Assembly (NCBI GenBank): GCA_017450065.1
Contig: JAFSYI010000061.1
Span: forward strand, 56,849 to 120,848
Reading direction: 5' to 3'
Source: Lachnospiraceae bacterium
GTDB taxonomy: Bacteria > Bacillota > Clostridia > Lachnospirales > Lachnospiraceae
DNA: 64,000 nucleotides
This document shows, in pieces, positions 62,729 through 64,000 of the stretch. Position 1 is the first letter of the stretch, and every line of letters begins with the position of its first letter. The notes beneath the pieces are model-generated. The model saw only the letters and a program-made list of their open reading frames with translations, did not search any database and was not told the DNA's origin. Both the position numbers and the translations under genes were made by a program.

Positions 62729-64000
62729 ATGAAATCAGGAAGAAGGATACTGGCACTTATACTTTCGTTCTTAATGATCGCTACGATGCTGCCTCAGGAT
62801 ATACAGGCGGTATATGCTGCGACAGATAACGGAAGTGATATTCTGCTCGAAGGGCCGGCGTCTGCACAGGTCTTAGGAGAAGATCTGCACGTGCATGAGG
62901 AGAATATTTTAGATGATTCTTCGGATATTCATGAGCATGAGCATGTTTATGAACATGAGCATGAATATGAACCGGACGCTTTGATAATGGAGTCGAATAA
63001 TGAGCTGAAAGATTCCTCTGACGGACCGGTTCAGCTGACAGAGGCTGAAGGTAAGGCGGAAGATGAAGCGGATAACGCGCTTAATGACACCCTTATTGAT
63101 CCGGAGGGTTTTAGTCCGGATAATTTCAAAGCAAATATTACTGAGATACATATAGGACAGCCTATACCCGGAGAAAAGAAATTACCTGTAACGGTTGTTT
63201 TCAATGCGAAAGAAGATTTGTCCAGTGACGGATTGGTGTATTATCTTGAGGGTTTAGCCAAAACCATTCTTAAAAGCGGAGATAAATGTGATGGAGTAAA
63301 CGGTGTGGGGATGACTCTTGTGGGTCCGCTAAAGCCGGATGTTGAACCTTGGAATAATCATTGGAGCTGGGAATGGAATGAAAGCAAAATGGAAGGTAAA
63401 GGTATACTTAAATACGAAATACCTTTGCTTGAAAAAGATGATACCCAGAAAGTGGAAAAGAGTCCCGCTACAGGAATGATGGAGGTTAATGGTGTTAAGG
63501 AAGGAGACAGCATTAACCTGCAGATCGAGACCTGGCTTAAGGGTATTCCCGGTACGGACTATGTTAAGGGGAACGAGGCAAAATTCACGGTCGAGGATCT
63601 AAGCAAGTATCCCAAGACTATAAAGGTAAGCGGCAATACCTGCAAGCATACAGGTGCAAAAATATATAAAAGGAATGGTGCCAAGACTCACAGTGTTATC
63701 TGTGCAGAATGCGAGGAAGTCATTGATCCGGCTGAAGCACATACATGGAGCACACGGGGTTTTAGAAAAAAATGTTCCAAATGCAATTGTAAGAAGCCCA
63801 GAAAGATAAGCAAAGCCACATTAAAGGTTGTAGGGCTTAAATTAAAAGAGAGCGGAGAGGAAGATAAGGATTACGAGTATACAAAGACAGAAGCCGAGAG
63901 GATCGGTATTACCGATGAAGCCGGTGAATCCTTTGTTAAGGGTAAGGAATACACAGAGGTCATCGAGAAATCAACCGACGGAGGCAATAAAACCTGGAAA
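62729..64000 (+). CDS. Secreted His-rich surface protein, 3'-truncated by window edge
   Basis: Open from ATG 62729, with AAGGAGAG nine bases upstream, to the right edge: 424 codons without a stop. A signal peptide (~31 residues: KSGRRILALILSFLMIATMLPQDIQAVYA) is followed by a His/Glu-rich stretch ('HEHEHVYEHEHEYEPD', residues ~68-85) that could bind metal. Residues ~130-300 form an unrecognised beta-rich domain. A Cys-rich segment (residues ~305-355: 'CKHTGAKIY', 'CAECEE', 'KCSKCNCKK') resembles the CxxC 'sandwich' modules in clostridial surface proteins. It shares an upstream block and general style with the giant protein at 52716; the rest of the gene lies outside. Confidence 0.85.
   Translation, partial: MKSGRRILALILSFLMIATMLPQDIQAVYAATDNGSDILLEGPASAQVLGEDLHVHEENILDDSSDIHEHEHVYEHEHEYEPDALIMESNNELKDSSDGPVQLTEAEGKAEDEADNALNDTLIDPEGFSPDNFKANITEIHIGQPIPGEKKLPVTVVFNAKEDLSSDGLVYYLEGLAKTILKSGDKCDGVNGVGMTLVGPLKPDVEPWNNHWSWEWNESKMEGKGILKYEIPLLEKDDTQKVEKSPATGMMEVNGVKEGDSINLQIETWLKGIPGTDYVKGNEAKFTVEDLSKYPKTIKVSGNTCKHTGAKIYKRNGAKTHSVICAECEEVIDPAEAHTWSTRGFRKKCSKCNCKKPRKISKATLKVVGLKLKESGEEDKDYEYTKTEAERIGITDEAGESFVKGKEYTEVIEKSTDGGNKTWK

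Overview
The window looks like chromosome of a Lachnospiraceae-type Clostridium (Butyrivibrio/Pseudobutyrivibrio/Roseburia neighbourhood). Reasons: moderate-to-low GC, strong AGGAGG-type ribosome binding sites, Firmicute-type TTGACA/TATAAT promoters with 16-17 bp spacing, a DUF1292 protein, an unusually long Prs, LacI-fold sensors and very large secreted repeat proteins. No rRNA, intact tRNA or CRISPR array was seen. The genus is an inference.

Region A (1-24.2 kb) is a surface-polysaccharide/glycoconjugate cluster. It opens with a truncated YfhO-like membrane protein, an SDR, a DGC-like AAA-ATPase/nuclease protein, and a GtrB/CsbB-like glycosyltransferase, which with YfhO suggests a lipid-linked-sugar glycosylation pair. 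A WecD-like GNAT and an FkbM methyltransferase follow. Next comes an unusual precursor pathway: a free acyl carrier protein, an AMP-forming ligase, an acetolactate-synthase-like TPP enzyme and an HMGL-family aldolase with an extra C-terminal domain. After a PD-(D/E)XK transposase-family gene and a hairpin-rich spacer there is a tightly overlapping operon: LuxE-LuxC fusion, Wzx-like flippase, SDR, split transketolase (N and C halves), a second separate LuxE and a second separate LuxC. A 232-bp MITE-like element then precedes a WecE/RffA-like aminotransferase. WecE plus a WecD-like acyltransferase point to a 4-acylamido-4,6-dideoxyhexose. The duplicated LuxE/LuxC, ACP, TPP, aldolase and transketolase genes point to reductive acyl activation and carbon-carbon bond formation on the same precursor or a second one.

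Region B (24.2-28.4 kb) holds a LacI-fold/GAF-like sensor without a DNA-binding domain, a TPR-like unknown, a small HTH protein behind a very strong promoter, and an AT-rich VapD-type (Cas2-fold) toxin-antitoxin candidate.

Region C (28.4-50.6 kb) is housekeeping: yraN, prs (minus), gltX, DUF1292, a UvrD-like helicase, a GlgX-like protein that has lost catalytic residues, a lactonase-like propeller, aroC (minus), VanY-type carboxypeptidase, tgt, yajC, leuB, ilvD, ilvB, L,D-transpeptidase, serC and serA. A 17-bp motif identical or close to the terminal repeat of the MITE sits just upstream of the aminotransferase gene, leuB, serC and serA, always in the same orientation.

Region D (50.6-64 kb) is accessory. 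It has a small minus-strand protein, a BrnT/BrnA-like toxin-antitoxin operon, a decayed integrase C-terminus with a tRNA-3'-end-like fragment, a REP-like GGGGACGG hairpin, a 2765-residue secreted repeat protein, an XRE regulator with a well-placed palindromic operator, and the start of a second secreted His-rich protein that runs off the window. The two secreted-protein genes share a 27-bp block in their upstream regions.
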